The notes under the pieces: model-generated
Databases searched by the model: none
What the model was told of the DNA's origin: nothing
Seen by the model: only the letters and a program-made list of their open reading frames with translations
Shown here: positions 60,970 to 64,000 of the stretch, one piece after another
How the letters are laid out: each line of letters begins with the position of its first letter
How positions within the stretch are numbered: position 1 is the stretch's first letter
Assembly: GCA_019914995.1 (NCBI GenBank)
Contig: CM034133.1
Span: 682,001 to 746,000 of the forward strand
DNA: 64,000 nucleotides
Origin: Acanthochlamys bracteata
Lineage: Eukaryota > Streptophyta > Magnoliopsida > Pandanales > Velloziaceae
Reading direction: 5' to 3'
Made by a program: the position numbers and the translations under genes

Positions 60970-63900
60970 TGGAGGCTTAGAGGAGTTGGTGAGGTTATAA
61001 AAGTTTAGTAGTGTTATATCGAGTGTGTTTATAGCTCTAAATCAAGATCAAAATAGTTTAAGAACGCATTAATTCCCTGTAGATTATCTGGCTAGCTAGC
61101 TGATCCAACTCCAAGTCATATATAGTGAAGTGTTTGTTGTTCAGCAGGCATGCGAACTGCATGACACTGTCGTGTGTGCTACAGCTGCAACCTCTGCTAG
61201 CAGAGAACGAAGAAGGACAACCACGTGAGAAGCGCGTGAAGCGTTGATCCCCTCTCTCTCGCATGCTTGCTGAGTTCAATCTGGCTGGTCCCCTGCGGTT
61301 GGTGGTGATCGAGTAGATGCACGACAAAAACACGCATATTTACCTACCGGTGCTTCTGTTCTGATTGCATCGAGCTAGCTAGCTTCTGTTCTTTATGCAT
61401 GATAATCATTGTGTTGTTTTCTTTATTTCTTCACACAATTAACACACTACACAGGGAGAGAAGAGAGATGATTATTATATAACTGATAAAAATCGAAGTC
61501 ACATCGAGTCAGCTGGTGTAGTGTTGCAGAGAAGGGTAGTACACTTGCAGAAGGATCGATCAGAGGAAAGGCGAGTAAGGACGACGTCGATATCAATATC
61601 AATATCGATGGAGATGGAGATGTTATTATTAATGGAGACATCAATTAAATTAAATTAATTAATATACAGATGCGCATGGATCGAGATGACCAAAGCGCCG
61701 GAGGCACCCTTCCGGAGATTCACAAATCAATTCAATATCAATCTTTACATGATCAATCTATCGATCATCTCCCCGTTCGCATCAGGCCAGACGTCGGCCG
61801 GCCATTGCAGTGGCTCATTGATCGTACGTCTCTCTATGAACTGAACGATATCTGGTTTCTTTCAATGTTCTTTCATTGATTATTCTCCACTCTCAAACTC
61901 TGCAAACCAACTTGAGAGAGAGAGAGAGAGAGAGAGATTATTACTGTAGCGACTATCTCTGCAAGGACGCAGCTGGCCTGACTGCAGGAGAACCTGCAAA
62001 TATGCCTGGAATCTAATGATCATCATCTCTACTCCAGTTGTAATTAATAATTGGTACCTACCTGAACAGTTTGAATTCTAAACCGCTAATTGGATAAAAG
62101 TTCTTTCACTTTGCAGTGCCTGTCGAAGTCGGACTTCAGTAAATTGATTAAAAAAGAACGTATTAATATCAATGTAAATTTGTAAAATTTTCTCTATATT
62201 TTATAAAAAAAATTTCAAAATTACAATTTTTCAGAAACCTTCAAAAATTTATAAAAAACTCTCTAAAAATTTATAAAAAAATCTTTCAAATATAGTTAAT
62301 TACAAAATTTTTCAAAAATAAAATCGTATAAGATCGTAAAAAGATCAAAATTTTACCGACTTTAAGATTTAGATCAAAATTTATGTGAGATTTTACTCAA
62401 AAAAATTTTTATTTGATATCGAAATCATTTCCTTAAATAATACTCGAAGAGCGTTTGAGAGGAAAAAATATTTTTATTCTTTTTAAAAAATAATTTTTAT
62501 TTATCTAAAAAAATAAAAATATATAATAAAAAAATTTCACTATATAAAATTTTTTATATTTTTTAAATTTTTAAATATTTATAAAATTTATATTAAAAAA
62601 TATAAATTAAAAAATTAATTTTTTGATAAGCTAAACAAAACAGCCACTCAAATCCATCTTTCAATATCATCAATGAAAGGTACATAGTGCATGCACTAGC
62701 TAATTAAGACGGCCAAGCTAACTAGCTAAGCAGCTTATGACTTGTTTTAAAATTTAAATTTCGTCGTAAGTAAAACATAAAAAATAAAATTTTTCAAAAA
62801 TTAGGTTAGAATTATAATTTAATTTTAGTATTTCAATTATTTTTTAAATAAATTAAAAAATAAAAAATAAAACTATATTAGAATATGCGTAAATAAAAAA
62901 ATTATAACTGAAATTTTCGTAAGTGGAATTAAAATTTTTAATTTTTTGTGTAAATAAAATATAAAATTTTTTAAAACTTTAATTCTGACGGAATAAATTA
63001 GAAACACAATTAAAGAGCACTCACATATATATATGCTAGCTGCAAGCTACGTACCTGTTGCGGGAGAGAGAGAGAGAGAGAGAGAGATGGACTCCCGGTT
63101 AAAGCGCGCGACTTCTCTCTGGTGATCTCATTGCATGATTCATGATCAGAAAGATATCGATGATCCTCTCCATATCTCAAGTGGGCCTTCCATGCTCTCC
63201 CCGTGGGTGCCTTTTTACCTTTCCCTCTCTGATCATCATCCATCGATCGACCGATGCTTTTTACTTTGCTTTTGTCATTGCATCCATGGCCGGCCTAGCT
63301 CATGCCAATCTCTTCAAATTCATATAATTAATGCTTATCATATCATATAGATACTTAGATAGATATCATGAGCAAATTAAAACCAGACAGATTAACAATT
63401 AAACACAGATTTACGAAAGATCCAGCTACTAATATCTCCTTTTCCTCGTCTTTCATTTTGATTTGACACAGCAGTATATGCATGCATGACAAGAAAATTG
63501 TAAAAAAACTGTTTTTTTACTCTTGTCGCCGCACAGAAATTTTGCAGATTTCACTTTTAGCAACTGGTACTAATATCAGTATATGCTACAACGTACCTCT
63601 TTGGATGCACCAGGCTTGTTTTCAGCTTAAACGAGAGATTCTGCTGCAGCATTAGAGCACAGCCCATCGATCCAGTTCAAGAGAAAGCTGGACAAATACT
63701 AAAGCTATAGAAACACAGATAGAATGAAAGGATTATAGGAGCAGATTATTCCATTCTAACAGATGCAGGCTCTGAGCACAAAGAAGAAAGAAATTTTTGA
63801 ACAGATTTCTCGCGCTGATGTAACAAAATAAAAAGAAGGCTTAATTCTCAGTTAAGATTTAATAAGCAAACAGAATGCCTTCCAAAATTTGGCATACAAC

Positions 63901-64000
63901 AGCAAAACTCGACCATCTATACGAATTAACAAACTACTAAATAAGACTACAGAAAACAATCATTGAACAGCCATGTTAGAGACGTAAGGCAATTCTGGCA
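60970..64000. other. Right-hand flank, no gene recognised
   Basis: MIR172 upstream sequence rich in GCTAGCTAGC and ATCGATCGAT phrases, with two (GA)n tracts at about 61912-61937 and 63066-63088. Family B- and A-type A/T-rich repeats lie at about 62445-62645 and 62735-63015. A small self-complementary CCGGAGGCACCCTTCCGG lies near 61698-61716. I checked by eye for a second miRNA and found no convincing hairpin. The last 400 bp look like UTR-type sequence, perhaps the 3' end of a gene beyond the window. Confidence 0.35.

Noticed and set aside
61900-63330. Possible second microRNA gene among the GA-repeats
   Set aside because: I found no arm pair of 20 or more bases with good pairing and no known mature sequence.
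63675-63705. miR396-like or GRF-target-like sequence (GTTCAAGAGAAAGCTGGACA)
   Set aside because: It differs from the miR396 site by insertions and several mismatches and has no partner arm or GRF coding context.
1-64000. tRNA, rRNA, CRISPR arrays, or organelle or viral insertions
   Set aside because: Looked for by eye and none seen; a tRNA scan would be the proper test.

Overview
This is nuclear DNA from a dicotyledonous (eudicot) plant. The genes carry short GT-AG introns whose exons join in frame into plant-specific families: group IIa WRKY, LUX-type GARP factor, RTFL peptide, PPR protein, laccase, OHP1, SDIR1, MIR172. The spacers are extremely A/T-rich and filled with small MITE-like repeats. 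I cannot name the species. There is no sign of bacterial, viral or organellar sequence.

Layout, left to right. 1-5.5 kb: degenerate tandem repeats, a foldback element and A/T-rich repeats. 5.5-7 kb: CNX3 (molybdenum cofactor). 10.6-11.9 kb: WRKY40-like factor. 12.5-13.1 kb: hAT-type element with an 8-bp target duplication. 13.7-14.9 kb: nepenthesin-type aspartyl protease. 15.4-15.7 kb: a second foldback element. 16-18.5 kb: LTI65/RD29-type stress protein. 18.9-19.5 kb: OHP1. 20-21.5 kb: decayed sequence including a thaumatin-like pseudogene. 22.1-23.8 kb: PPR protein. 25.3-26.5 kb: LUX/PCL1. 27.2-27.9 kb: small plastid membrane protein. 28.6-34.5 kb: nine-exon Pumilio protein. 38.4-39.5 kb: RING/DUF1117 ligase. 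42.4-43.2 kb: small DnaJ-type zinc-finger plastid protein. 43.7-45.8 kb: SDIR1-like RING ligase whose expected start codon reads ATA. 46.3-48.5 kb: LAC17-type laccase. 49.4-49.9 kb: ZIP2-like metal transporter pseudogene. 52.3-52.6 kb: RTFL/DVL peptide. 60.4-60.6 kb: MIR172 hairpin. 60.6-64 kb: no gene recognised.

This is not an operon; each gene has its own promoter. Several share themes: abscisic-acid and stress response (SDIR1, LTI65-like, WRKY40-like, RDUF-type ligase), plastid and photosynthesis upkeep (OHP1, two small plastid proteins, perhaps the PPR protein), and timing or development (LUX, MIR172, RTFL). From memory of the Arabidopsis map, the order MIR172 - RTFL - ZIP2 - RDUF - LUX/BOA matches chromosome 5 near MIR172E, and MIR172 - RTFL - SDIR1 matches chromosome 3 near MIR172D. 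The right half therefore looks like one ancestral eudicot block split between duplicated segments in Arabidopsis.

I found no undescribed multi-gene system. The most notable points are the missing SDIR1 initiator codon, a GC-AG intron in the same gene, the ancestral MIR172-RTFL-ZIP-SDIR1 block with its ZIP member broken here, clock-type elements ahead of LUX, and several families of small inverted-repeat elements. All exon structures were joined by eye from splice consensus, reading phase and family resemblance; no alignment or expression data were used.
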